From: Candidatus Eiseniibacteriota bacterium | GTDB taxonomy: Bacteria; Joyebacterota; Joyebacteria; Joyebacterales; Joyebacteraceae | DNA: 23,114 bases | Reading direction: 5' to 3' | Assembly: GCA_030639555.1 (NCBI GenBank) | Contig: DAOWCM010000007.1 | Location: 1 to 23,114 of the forward strand | Shown: positions 1 to 7,487 of the stretch, piece by piece | Position numbering within the stretch: the stretch's first letter is position 1 | How the letters are laid out: the number at the start of each line of letters is the position of its first letter | The notes under the pieces: model-generated | The model's input: only the letters and a program-made list of their open reading frames with translations | Database searches by the model: none | What the model was told of the DNA's origin: nothing | Translations under genes and position numbers: made by a program

Positions 1-1209
1 AAGGAGATCGAGACGGCGCTCCTTTCGGCGGTCGGTTCGTCCCCGAACATCGAGGTGTGGGAGGACCACGTCGCGATCGACGTCGTCGTCGGCGAGTCGG
101 CGGAGGGACGGAGGTGCGTCGGCGTTCACGTGCTGGACGTCGAGGCGGGCGTGGTGAGAACTGTGGTCGCTTCAGTTACGGCGCTTGCGACAGGAGGGTG
201 CGGGAAGGTCTACATCTACACGACGAATCCCGACATCGCGAGCGGTGATGGCATCGCCATCGCGTATCGCGCCGGTGTGCCCGTTCGCAACATGGAGTTC
301 ATCCAGTTCCATCCCACCTGTCTGTATCACCACGACGTCAAGTCGTTTCTCATCTCGGAGGCCGTGCGTGGCGAGGGTGCCGTGCTTCGAACCTTGAGCG
401 GTGAGAGGATCATGGAGGGCAAGCATCCCAGGGAGGACCTGGCGCCCAGGGACATCGTCGCCCGCGCCATCGACCGGGCGATGAAGGAGACGGGAGACAA
501 GCACGTCCATCTCGATCTGACCCATCTCGACCCGGACCAGGTGAGGTCGCGCTTCCCGAACATAAACGGATATCTGCTGGAGCTCGAGATCGACATGACG
601 AAAGTGCCCGTGCCCGTCGTTCCAGCCGCGCACTACGTGTGCGGCGGCGTCGCCGTCGACCTCGAGGGCAGAACAGACCTGCCGGGGCTGTACGCGATCG
701 GAGAGGTCGCTCACACCGGCATGCACGGTGCGAACAGACTGGCCTCGAACTCCCTTCTGGAAGCGGTCGTGTTCAGCGAGCGAGCGGCCAGATCGGCCGT
801 GGACGTGTTCGACAAGGGCACGGCCGTGTCTCCGGGAGCTGGCGGGACGGAGTGGTCGGGGCGTGAGGCCGGTCCCGTTCCGGAGGGCGTGCTCATCGAT
901 CACAGCTGGGACATCGTCCGTCGGATTATGTGGGATTACGTCGGGATCGTCAGAACAGAGAGGAGGCTGGAGTTCGCCGCCCTTCGGATGTCCGCCATCG
1001 GGGCGGAGATCGCCGACTACTTCGCGCGCTATCCCGTCAGCCGAGACCTCCTCGAGCTCAGGAACATCTCGCTGGTCGGAGAACTGATAATCGAGAGCGC
1101 GCGGCTGCGGAGGGAATCGAGGGGACTCCACTGGATGGAGGACTTCCCGGAGAGAGACGACGAGCACTTCCTCAGGGATACTGTCCTGGACGGGAGCACA
1201 CAGTTATGA
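1..1209 (+). CDS. nadB: L-aspartate oxidase, 3' part (5' end outside window)
   Basis: NadB oxidises L-aspartate to iminoaspartate with FAD, the first step of de novo NAD synthesis in the cytoplasm. The reading frame is open from base 1, so the N-terminal FAD-binding Rossmann motif lies upstream of the window. Visible family signatures are GGCGKVY followed by TTNPDIASGDGIAIAYRAG, then MEFIQFHPT, HPREDLAPRDIVARAI, HYVCGGVAVD, LYAIGEVAHTGMHGANRLASNSLLE, and a C-terminal helical domain. The HGANRLASNSLLE block separates NadB and the related succinate dehydrogenase flavoproteins from other flavoproteins, and the HYVCGGV stretch with the short C-terminal domain favours NadB. Its stop overlaps the start of the next gene (ATGA at 1206-1209), which suggests translational coupling. 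Confidence in the family is high. Only the missing N-terminus is unseen. Confidence 0.95.
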   Translation, partial: KEIETALLSAVGSSPNIEVWEDHVAIDVVVGESAEGRRCVGVHVLDVEAGVVRTVVASVTALATGGCGKVYIYTTNPDIASGDGIAIAYRAGVPVRNMEFIQFHPTCLYHHDVKSFLISEAVRGEGAVLRTLSGERIMEGKHPREDLAPRDIVARAIDRAMKETGDKHVHLDLTHLDPDQVRSRFPNINGYLLELEIDMTKVPVPVVPAAHYVCGGVAVDLEGRTDLPGLYAIGEVAHTGMHGANRLASNSLLEAVVFSERAARSAVDVFDKGTAVSPGAGGTEWSGREAGPVPEGVLIDHSWDIVRRIMWDYVGIVRTERRLEFAALRMSAIGAEIADYFARYPVSRDLLELRNISLVGELIIESARLRRESRGLHWMEDFPERDDEHFLRDTVLDGSTQL

Positions 1210-2771
1210 AGAGAGCACATTTCAGTGTTCCGGCGGCTCTGTTGGCGCTTCTCCTCTGCGCCGCCGGATGCGGCGCCGAAGGAGGCGATGACAACGTGGA
1301 TGCGGAGAGGCAGGATTCGACGGGTGAGGTGCGCCGGCCGATCGTGGCGGGCTCGTTCTACCCCGGAGACCCCCAAGTGCTGGCTGACGACGTCGACGGG
1401 TTCCTCGATGCCGCGGGCACGCGGGAACTCGATGGGGAGATCGTGGGGCTCATCTCGCCGCACGCTGGGTACATGTACTCGGGGGCGGTGGCCGGACGCG
1501 CCTACGCGTGTGTAAGGGGAATGTCGTTCGACACGGTGATCGTGGTTGCTCCCACACACAGGTTCCCCTTCAGAGGCGCTTCGATCTTCGGCGGCGGCGG
1601 GTACGAGACACCGCTCGGTGTCGTTCCCGTCGACCGCGAGCTGGCCGACGCGATCAGTGAGTCCTCGAGGGGTTTCGGCTTCGAGCCCCGTGCTCACGCG
1701 AGCGAACACTCGCTCGAGGTGCAGGTACCCTTCCTCCAGCGCGCCCTCGGCGAGTTCTCGATAGTCCCGATTGTGATGGGGGAGCAGAGCGAGACGGTGG
1801 TGCGCCTGCTCGCTGCCCGAATCGCCGACGCAGTCAGGGAGGACGCGGGCAAGCGCGTGCTTCTGGTCGCAAGCACCGACCTGTCCCACTACCACGGCCA
1901 CGACGAGGCCGTCGAACTGGACTCGCACGTGATCCGGGCGGTGGAGGACTTCGACCCCGAGGGACTTCTTGCGTCGCTCGCACGCGGCGAGTGCGAAGCC
2001 TGCGGTGGAGGCCCCACGGCGGTCGTAATGATGGCGGCACGGGAGCTCGGAGCGCGCACATCGACGGTCGTCGGCTACGCGACGTCCGGCGATGTCACCG
2101 GGGACAAGTCGCAAGTGGTGGGCTACATGGCGGCGGTGCTTCACGGTGCGCCCGCGTCCGAGAGGCCGGAGGACGAGGAGAAGCGGGAGCCCGTGGCCTC
2201 GACGGACGGAACGCCTGCGCCCTACACGGGCCTGACCCACGAGGAGCGCGGCGCACTGTTGTCGCTGGCGCGTCGTTCGATAGAGGCGGCGCTCGCCGGG
2301 CGCGCTGCGCCTGCGCCCGTGTTTTCATCCCGGGCGTTGGCCACGGAGAGCGGCGCGTTCGTCACGCTGGAGAAGGACGGCGCTCTCCGTGGATGCATCG
2401 GCCACGTGCGCGCGTACAAGCCGCTCGAGCAGACGGTTTCTGAGATGGCCGTGGCAGCGGCGCTTCACGACCCGCGCTTCCCTCCGGTGACCGCTGACGA
2501 GTTCGACGGTCTCACCGTGGAGATCTCTGTGATGTCGCCGCTCACGGTCGTCGAGGACGTGTCTGAGATAGAGGTCGGGACTCACGGTCTCATCATACAG
2601 GACGGAGGGCGGAGCGGTCTTCTCCTGCCGCAGGTGGCGTCCGACTACGGCTGGGACCGCGAGACCTTCCTGGAGCACACTTGCATGAAGGCGGGGCTCC
2701 CGCCGGATTCCTGGAAGCAGGAGGGTGTCACCATTCTCAAGTTCACGGCTGAGGTCTTCGGAGAGGAGTAG
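1206..2771 (+). CDS. amrB-amrA: AmmeMemoRadiSam system: Memo (AmrB)-AMMECR1 (AmrA) fusion, predicted lipoprotein
   Basis: This is a two-domain fusion of about 521 residues. Residues 1-22 are a lipoprotein-type signal (MKRAHF, a hydrophobic run, then AAGC with Cys22). Residues 43-314 are a Memo/LigB-like domain with RRPIVAGSFYPGDP, SPHAGYMYSG (His86), APTHRF (His118), STDLSHY and CGGGPTAV (Cys266). The two His and the Cys match the metal-site residues described for human MEMO1. After an acidic linker (about 315-340), residues 341-521 are an AMMECR1 domain with LRGCIGH (394-400) and HDPRFPPV. The biochemical role of the bacterial system is unknown. The start at 1206 is chosen because it creates the signal peptide and the 4-base overlap with nadB. 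The frame stays open upstream inside nadB but has no protein-like content there. A lipidated, extracytoplasmic Memo-AMMECR1 is unusual because eukaryotic homologues are cytosolic. Confidence 0.93.
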   Translation: MKRAHFSVPAALLALLLCAAGCGAEGGDDNVDAERQDSTGEVRRPIVAGSFYPGDPQVLADDVDGFLDAAGTRELDGEIVGLISPHAGYMYSGAVAGRAYACVRGMSFDTVIVVAPTHRFPFRGASIFGGGGYETPLGVVPVDRELADAISESSRGFGFEPRAHASEHSLEVQVPFLQRALGEFSIVPIVMGEQSETVVRLLAARIADAVREDAGKRVLLVASTDLSHYHGHDEAVELDSHVIRAVEDFDPEGLLASLARGECEACGGGPTAVVMMAARELGARTSTVVGYATSGDVTGDKSQVVGYMAAVLHGAPASERPEDEEKREPVASTDGTPAPYTGLTHEERGALLSLARRSIEAALAGRAAPAPVFSSRALATESGAFVTLEKDGALRGCIGHVRAYKPLEQTVSEMAVAAALHDPRFPPVTADEFDGLTVEISVMSPLTVVEDVSEIEVGTHGLIIQDGGRSGLLLPQVASDYGWDRETFLEHTCMKAGLPPDSWKQEGVTILKFTAEVFGEE

Positions 2772-2828
2772 GCTCTCCTGTCCGAGGCATCGCCGGGCTC
2801 TTGGACAACGCAGCAAGCTGAGGGAGAC

Positions 2829-3959
2829 ATGAGAGGAAGACATGGTCCATGGGCGGTCCTGCTGCTCGCGGCCGCCGTGTTGGTAGCGGTGTCGGGGATC
2901 ATCAGCCTGGCAACGGGAGGGTCGGGCGCGGCCAGGGTCGGGTTCGTGCGTCCCCATGTGGCATCGTACTGGGAGAGCCTCGACGGGAATCTGGTGAGAT
3001 GCGGCCTTTGCCCGAGGCGATGCGTCGTGCCTCCGGGCGGGCGCGGCTACTGTGAGGTCCGGGAGAACAGGGACGGCGTCTACTACACGTTGACCTACGG
3101 CAATCCCTGCGCCATTCACGTCGATCCCATTGAGAAGAAGCCCTTCTACCATTTCCTACCGACCACCACTGCATTCTCGATAGCAACGGCCGGCTGCAAC
3201 CTGGACTGCAAGTTCTGCCAGAACTGGCACATTTCTCAGGCGCGTCCCGAGGAGCTGGCCAATCACGACCTCCCACCGGAAGAGCTCGTGGAGGCCGCGG
3301 TCAGGAGCGGCAGCCCGTCGATCGCGTATACCTACTCGGAGCCTACGATCTTCTACGAGTACATGCTGGACATCGCGAAGCTCGCGCACGCTCGGGGCCT
3401 CAGGAACGTCTATCACTCGAACGGCTTCATCGAGCCTGCGCCCCTCAGGGAACTCTGTCAGTACCTGGACGCGGCCAACGTCGATCTCAAGGGCTTCACG
3501 GAGCAGTACTACAGCGACATGACCGACGGCTCGCTTGCGCCCGTACTCCGCTCGCTCAGAATCCTCAGGGAGGAGGGCGTCCACCTGGAGATAACCACGC
3601 TCTTGATCGCGGGCCAGAACGACGACCCCGAGACCCTAGCGGCGATGTGCCGCTGGATCCGCGACAACCTCGGGGCGTCCGTCCCGGTCCACTTCTCCCG
3701 ATTCCACCCGCAGCACAGGCTCAGGAACCTGCCCCCGACACCCCTCGAGAGGCTGGAGGCCGCCAGGAACATCGCTCTTCGGGAGGGGCTCGAGTACGTC
3801 TACATAGGGAACGTGCCCGGGCACGAGGCGAACAACACATACTGCCCCGTCTGCTCGGCGGAGCTGATCCACAGGATCGGGTATTCGGTGGAGGTGAGGG
3901 GACTGGACGGCGGGCGGTGCTCGGAGTGCGGAGCGGCCGTGGACGGCGTCTGGCAGTGA
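2829..3959 (+). CDS. amrS: AmmeMemoRadiSam system radical SAM enzyme with N-terminal membrane segment
   Basis: This is a radical SAM protein of 376 residues. The cluster motif is CNLDCKFC (Cys123, Cys127, Cys130). Ahead of it is the family's N-terminal cysteine block (Cys58, Cys61, Cys65, Cys75 in CGLCPRRC...YCEV), and the C-terminus has a zinc-ribbon-like pair, CPVC and CSEC (about 337-370). GNPCAIHVDPIEKKPFYHFL and AYTYSEPTIFYEYM are typical of this family, which is related to pyruvate formate-lyase activases. Substrate and product are unknown. Residues 8-28 form a hydrophobic segment that canonical members lack; they begin near residue 44. The ATG at 2829 has a good ribosome site (AGGGAG, 2821-2826). 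A GTG at 2958 would give a soluble protein without the segment and cannot be excluded. The gene lies 57 bases after the Memo-AMMECR1 fusion, so all three components are adjacent. Confidence 0.93.
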   Translation: MRGRHGPWAVLLLAAAVLVAVSGIISLATGGSGAARVGFVRPHVASYWESLDGNLVRCGLCPRRCVVPPGGRGYCEVRENRDGVYYTLTYGNPCAIHVDPIEKKPFYHFLPTTTAFSIATAGCNLDCKFCQNWHISQARPEELANHDLPPEELVEAAVRSGSPSIAYTYSEPTIFYEYMLDIAKLAHARGLRNVYHSNGFIEPAPLRELCQYLDAANVDLKGFTEQYYSDMTDGSLAPVLRSLRILREEGVHLEITTLLIAGQNDDPETLAAMCRWIRDNLGASVPVHFSRFHPQHRLRNLPPTPLERLEAARNIALREGLEYVYIGNVPGHEANNTYCPVCSAELIHRIGYSVEVRGLDGGRCSECGAAVDGVWQ

Positions 3960-3969
3960 CGTACGGTAG

Positions 3970-4003
3970 TGTCCATAGTTGTGTGTGAATTCATTTGGGG
4001 ACA
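3970..4003. repeat. Possible solo end of a small mobile or repetitive element (AT-rich, TGTCC...GGACA)
   Basis: Between amrS and the next gene is a visibly AT-rich patch in GC-rich surroundings. It is bounded by a 5-bp inverted pair, TGTCC (3970-3974) and GGACA (3999-4003), with a GAATTC palindrome inside. It resembles from memory the short ends found beside REP-associated transposases in many environmental genomes. No second copy or transposase was found in this window, so the call is weak. Confidence 0.2.
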
Positions 4004-4032
4004 TGCGATTCGCGATCTCCCACGCCAATACC

Positions 4033-4040
4033 AGGGAGGA
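4033..4040 (+). promoter_or_regulatory. Ribosome binding site deciding the start at GTG 4048
   Basis: AGGGAGGA lies 7 bases before GTG 4048. Other in-frame starts at TTG 3979 and ATG 4003 have no comparable purine-rich site, so 4048 is preferred. Confidence 0.75.
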
Positions 4041-4047
4041 AACGCCA

Positions 4048-6069
4048 GTGATTCAGGGGAGCAGCAGAACCACGTCGCAGCAGGATCACACGCTTGGGGA
4101 GGCGTTGGCCACCGCACTGCTCGTCACGTCGCTCGCTGTCCTTGTGGGAGCGTACGCGGGGTTCCTTGAGAGCCTCCTGTTGACAGGCATCGGCAGTACG
4201 GTGATGACCGCCAGAGCAGCCGTGAATGTCGCTGTGCTGTACGGGCTGATGTTCGGTTGCCTGGGGCTCGTCATCGGGCTTGTTGCCATGGGTATCGGAG
4301 CGGCGACGGGTTGGCGTACAGCCACGGGGAGGACGCGCTGCCTACTGGGAAGCGGAGTCAGCGTCTTCGTCGTCCTCGTAATCGCGGGCGCATACATGAA
4401 TGAGCTGTTCCTCCCAGCGATGATCTCGAAGCAGGCCCTCGTCGCAGACGGCGTGCTCCTGGTTGCGTGTGTGCTTCTGTGGTGGTTTATCTACAAAGCG
4501 AGTCTCAGGTGGTTGGAGCGTTCCAGGAGCCTTCGCGGGTGGCGATCACCCATGCGTTGGGCGTGGCTCTGTCTAGTGCTCGCCCTGATGGTAACCGGAG
4601 TCGCCTCCCCAGGATTGGGCGCCGGGCGACTTGCGTCCGAGCGAGCGCGAGTGGCAAAGGACCTGAACGTCCTGCTTCTTGTGATTGACGCTCTGCGTGC
4701 TGACCATCTGGGTTGCTACGGTTACGAGCGCGATACGTCGCCGAACATGGACACTCTGGCTGAGGAGGGCGTCCTTTTCCGGAACGCCTACACACACGGA
4801 TCACGCACGAAGGAGTCGACCGCCTCTCTCGTGACGTCGCTCTACCCCAGCAGCCACAACGTCTGCAATATGGCGAACGCGATCCCTGTGTCGTGTGCCA
4901 CACTCATGAACGAGCTGCATGGACACGGGTACAGAACGGCGGTGTTCTCGGCGAACCCGCTGGTGTCCCCGTTGTTCGGTTTCGGCCGCGGCGTTGACCT
5001 CTTTTACGCCAAGACCCCGATTGCTGAGCGGCTGGTGATCATCCCGCAGACACTGAGGAAGCCCACGCTGCGCTTGGGGGTCCTGCTCGCGTTTGAAAGG
5101 AAGCTGGAGCGCCTGTTCCCGCTTCCGGTCGAGGAGACTCCCTTCCTGGGGGGAAGTGCTGACACCCTGAACAGCAGGCTCCTCTCGTGGATTGACGAGG
5201 AGCCGAAGGCTGGGTTCTTCGCATACGTGCACTACATGGAGCCACATCTGCCATACGCGCCTCCAGCTCCGTTCGACAAGGTCTACGACCCGGACTATCA
5301 GGGTGAACGAATCACCGAGCCGCCCCTGCCCTCGGGTCTTACTGCCGTGCCGTACAGTGAGGGTAGTGAGCTCGCCCCAGAGGAGTTCCGGAACTTGGTC
5401 GCGCAGTATGACGGGTCGATATCCTACGTCGATCAGGAGATCGAACGCCTTCTCGAGGGGTTGCGCAGTCGTGACCTAGCCGAGCGTACTCTCGTCATCA
5501 TCACCGCGGATCACGGCGAGGAGCTCTACGATCGAGGCGGCTGGTCTCACGGCCACACGGTCAATGACGAGCTCGTGAAGATTCCGATGATCCTGTGGTG
5601 TCCCAGTCTCGTCCCAGGAGGCCAGGTTGCTGAAGGCGTCGTGCGTCATGTTGACATCATGCCGACGATCTTCGGGGCCGTGGGTCATGATTCGGACTCG
5701 ACCGCCGTCTGGTTGGAGGGCGTAGATCTCTGGCCGTGCGTGAGTGGCGGCAGCGGCCTGCCAGTCGGCCTGCCGGCGTTATCCGAAGTCTACAGCTCAG
5801 GTTCCTGCGCTCGTTCGCTCCGAGTCGGCCCTCACAAGATCATCCAGGAACTCAGCGGATCAGATGCGGAGTACCAGCTGTTCGATTTGTCGACGGATCC
5901 GGGCGAACGTAGGGACCTCTCGGTGTCCAGGCCCGAGCTCCTGCAGTCGATGCGGGCAGAGCTGGAGCAGATGATCTCGGATTCCGAGTCCAAGAAGGCC
6001 GCCGTACGGGCTGGGGTCGTTGACGAAGCCACCAAAGAGCGACTCGAGTCGTTGGGATACGTCATGTAG
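4048..6069 (+). CDS. Membrane-anchored sulfatase/alkaline-phosphatase superfamily protein with Thr at the nucleophile position
   Basis: The product has about 673 residues. Five hydrophobic segments (about 17-38, 58-83, 103-119, 130-148 and 168-183) precede a sulfatase-fold domain that should face the periplasm. The domain starts with LNVLLLVIDALRADHLGCYGY (metal ligand Asp214) and contains TADHGEEL (Asp488, His489), WSHGHTV and the typical ending ERLESLGYV. In the nucleophile motif, sulfatases have C/S-x-P-S-R-A-S-L-L-T-G. Here it reads T-K-E-S-T-A-S-L-V-T-S, so Thr254 replaces the Cys that becomes formylglycine. Thr is the nucleophile in phosphoethanolamine transferases (EptA) and phosphoglycerol transferases (LtaS). 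A polytopic N-terminus plus Thr therefore fits a phospho-group transferase or hydrolase acting on lipid or glycan better than a true sulfatase. The ALP-like overall layout is certain; the substrate is not. Confidence 0.88.
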   Translation: MIQGSSRTTSQQDHTLGEALATALLVTSLAVLVGAYAGFLESLLLTGIGSTVMTARAAVNVAVLYGLMFGCLGLVIGLVAMGIGAATGWRTATGRTRCLLGSGVSVFVVLVIAGAYMNELFLPAMISKQALVADGVLLVACVLLWWFIYKASLRWLERSRSLRGWRSPMRWAWLCLVLALMVTGVASPGLGAGRLASERARVAKDLNVLLLVIDALRADHLGCYGYERDTSPNMDTLAEEGVLFRNAYTHGSRTKESTASLVTSLYPSSHNVCNMANAIPVSCATLMNELHGHGYRTAVFSANPLVSPLFGFGRGVDLFYAKTPIAERLVIIPQTLRKPTLRLGVLLAFERKLERLFPLPVEETPFLGGSADTLNSRLLSWIDEEPKAGFFAYVHYMEPHLPYAPPAPFDKVYDPDYQGERITEPPLPSGLTAVPYSEGSELAPEEFRNLVAQYDGSISYVDQEIERLLEGLRSRDLAERTLVIITADHGEELYDRGGWSHGHTVNDELVKIPMILWCPSLVPGGQVAEGVVRHVDIMPTIFGAVGHDSDSTAVWLEGVDLWPCVSGGSGLPVGLPALSEVYSSGSCARSLRVGPHKIIQELSGSDAEYQLFDLSTDPGERRDLSVSRPELLQSMRAELEQMISDSESKKAAVRAGVVDEATKERLESLGYVM

Positions 6070-6101
6070 TCGTGAGGGCCCGCGCCACCCACGGAGAAAG
6101 A

Positions 6102-6341
6102 ATGGCGCAGGAAGCCAGATTCGAGTGCCTGCGGTGCGGGAGCGAGCTTGCTCTTCCATACACACGGGGTGTGACGGAAGAGCGTACGTGTCCCAGCTGC
6201 GCGAGCAACAGTGTGAGGCACGTCAAGTGGATGTGCCCACTTTCTACGCTACCCCCAACAACCCCTCAACCCCTTTCTACACACGAACTGATACACCACC
6301 GTGAGCAGGATGGTGTTGACAGCCGCGCCCGTTTGCACTAG
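6102..6341 (+). CDS. Small zinc-ribbon protein
   Basis: This short ORF (79 residues) starts at ATG 6102 after GGAG at 6093-6096, 32 bases after the sulfatase-fold gene. Its first 45 residues look like a real treble-clef or zinc-ribbon module, with Cys9-x2-Cys12 and Cys30-x2-Cys33 in ECLRCGSE and TCPSCASN. The remaining 35 residues are Pro/Thr/His-rich and unlike a fold. They run over the next promoter, so the gene may be decayed or frame-shifted after about residue 45. No function can be assigned. An in-frame GTG at 6072 is an alternative start. Confidence 0.5.
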   Translation: MAQEARFECLRCGSELALPYTRGVTEERTCPSCASNSVRHVKWMCPLSTLPPTTPQPLSTHELIHHREQDGVDSRARLH

Positions 6342-6344
6342 AGT
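6316..6344 (+). promoter_or_regulatory. Sigma-70-type promoter for the beta-helix gene
   Basis: TTGACA (6316-6321) is followed by a 17-base spacer and TAGAGT (6339-6344), matching the consensus at 6/6 and 4/6 positions with ideal spacing. Transcription would begin near 6351, about 74 bases before the gene. The promoter lies over the 3' end of the zinc-ribbon ORF. Confidence 0.7.
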
Positions 6345-6355
6345 CATTGGTTGTA

Positions 6356-6376
6356 GGCGCCCCCAAGGGGGTCGCC
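6356..6376 (+). promoter_or_regulatory. Hairpin in the 5' leader of the beta-helix gene
   Basis: GGCGCCCC and GGGGTCGCC can pair around a CAAG loop with a single bulged T (about 8 base pairs). The stem would sit within a few bases of the predicted transcript start, where it could stabilise the mRNA. It is followed by no T-run, so it is not an obvious terminator. Confidence 0.35.
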
Positions 6377-6412
6377 GGCGACCTTGGATTGTACCCCTCT
6401 CTTGAAACAAGA

Positions 6413-6418
6413 AGGAGG
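6413..6418 (+). promoter_or_regulatory. Ribosome binding site deciding the start at ATG 6425
   Basis: AGGAGG abuts ATG 6419 directly but is 6 bases from the second in-frame ATG at 6425. The latter is therefore the likely start. Confidence 0.75.
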
Positions 6419-6424
6419 ATGCTG

Positions 6425-7462
6425 ATGCGTTTCGTCCTCTTGACGCTTCTGGTCGGTCTGCTAGCCGCGCCTGCCGGAGCGGTCACAATCACGGTGCCGG
6501 ACGAAGAGCTGGGTATCACGGCGATTCAGCAGGCTGTGGACCTCGCCGCCCCCGGCGACATCGTCCTCATCATGAGCGGCACGTACGACAGCGTCCACTC
6601 GTTCGAGACGCCGCTGGGAAGGCGGCGCGCGATCGTCGAGATCTCGAGCGACATCTTCCTCCTGGGAGCCGAGGGGAGCGACGTTGAGATCGACCACTCG
6701 GAGGCCGAGTACGGCATCCTAGTCCAGAACGTCAGTGAGAGCGCGGTCATCTCGAATCTGACGATCGTGGGTGGTGAGTCCAGGGACAAGGGGCTGCTGG
6801 ATGACGGCGACGGCAGGTTCCTCGCGGCGGGCATCTGCTGCGTCGATGCGGCGAGCCCGACCATCACGGACGTCAGCATCGAGGACGGCGCCACGGGTAT
6901 CGTGATCCGCACCGAGAGCGGTAGTGCCGATTCCGCTCCCGTGCTCGAGCGGGTCGTCGTGGCCCGGGGTTCGCACCATGGTATCTTCATCTATGAGAAC
7001 GGGGCTTCTCCGGTTGTCATCTACAGGTGCACGCTCGTCGACAACTTCGACATGGGTATCTACGTCAGTGGCGGAAACGCGGAGATCAGTAATTCGGCGA
7101 TCACCAACAACGGCAAGAACGGTGTCCACGCCTACCTCGCGACGCCCTCGATCACCTACTGCAACGTCTTCTGGAACGACCAGGTGTTCCCGAACCAGGG
7201 AACGGGCCCACAGAACTACAGCGGGACCCTGGACGACCTCACGGGTATCGACGGGAACATATCGGTCGAGGCGTACTACTGCGACTTCGTCGGAACGGCC
7301 GGATACGACTACCACGTGTGCTTGAGCGAGCCGGTGTCGCCGCACCACGAGGGGGGCGAGGGCGGTGTGACGATAGGCGCGCTCGACGCGGTCTGCACGG
7401 GCTGCCAGTCTCCGGTCGAGTTGTCAAGCTGGGGTGCCATCAAGGCGCTGTACAGGCGGTAG
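6425..7462 (+). CDS. Secreted right-handed parallel beta-helix (pectate-lyase-like fold) protein
   Basis: The product has 345 residues. MRFVLLTLLVGLLAAPAGA is a clear Sec signal peptide, with cleavage after Ala19. The mature part begins with the classical beta-helix cap pattern (ITAIQQAVDLAAPGDIVLIMSGTY). It continues with repeated coils such as SAVISNLTIVGG, PTITDVSIEDGATGIVI, HGIFIYENGASPVVIYRCTLVDN and MGIYVSGGNAEISNSAITNNGKNGVHAY. Such folds occur in polysaccharide lyases, hydrolases and surface or adhesive proteins, and no catalytic residues could be identified. The chain ends with a Cys pair (CTGC) and the tail SSWGAIKALYRR, which could be a sorting tag. It has its own promoter and ends at a strong hairpin, so it is probably monocistronic. 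Confidence 0.85.
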   Translation: MRFVLLTLLVGLLAAPAGAVTITVPDEELGITAIQQAVDLAAPGDIVLIMSGTYDSVHSFETPLGRRRAIVEISSDIFLLGAEGSDVEIDHSEAEYGILVQNVSESAVISNLTIVGGESRDKGLLDDGDGRFLAAGICCVDAASPTITDVSIEDGATGIVIRTESGSADSAPVLERVVVARGSHHGIFIYENGASPVVIYRCTLVDNFDMGIYVSGGNAEISNSAITNNGKNGVHAYLATPSITYCNVFWNDQVFPNQGTGPQNYSGTLDDLTGIDGNISVEAYYCDFVGTAGYDYHVCLSEPVSPHHEGGEGGVTIGALDAVCTGCQSPVELSSWGAIKALYRR

Positions 7463-7487
7463 CTACGGGCACGGATATGTAACGCAG

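Noticed and set aside
172..1167. Antisense open frame opposite nadB
   Set aside because: No recognisable domain or ribosome site. nadB is unambiguous on the other strand.
930..1205. Upstream extension of the Memo-AMMECR1 frame inside nadB
   Set aside because: The extension is Arg-rich and unlike protein. Starting at 1206 gives a proper lipoprotein signal and a 4-base overlap.
1029..2240. Antisense open frame opposite nadB and the Memo domain
   Set aside because: Composition-driven shadow of the Memo-AMMECR1 gene; the Arg/His-rich translation has no fold signature.
4180..4185. TTGACA inside the sulfatase-fold gene
   Set aside because: It is within a coding membrane segment and has no matching -10 box at 16-18 bases.
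5651..5656. Second TTGACA inside the sulfatase-fold gene
   Set aside because: The downstream region is GC-rich without a -10 box; it encodes V-D-I in the enzyme.
6020..6304. Alternative frame over the zinc-ribbon ORF
   Set aside because: It lacks the paired cysteines and overlaps the sulfatase-fold gene by about 50 bases.
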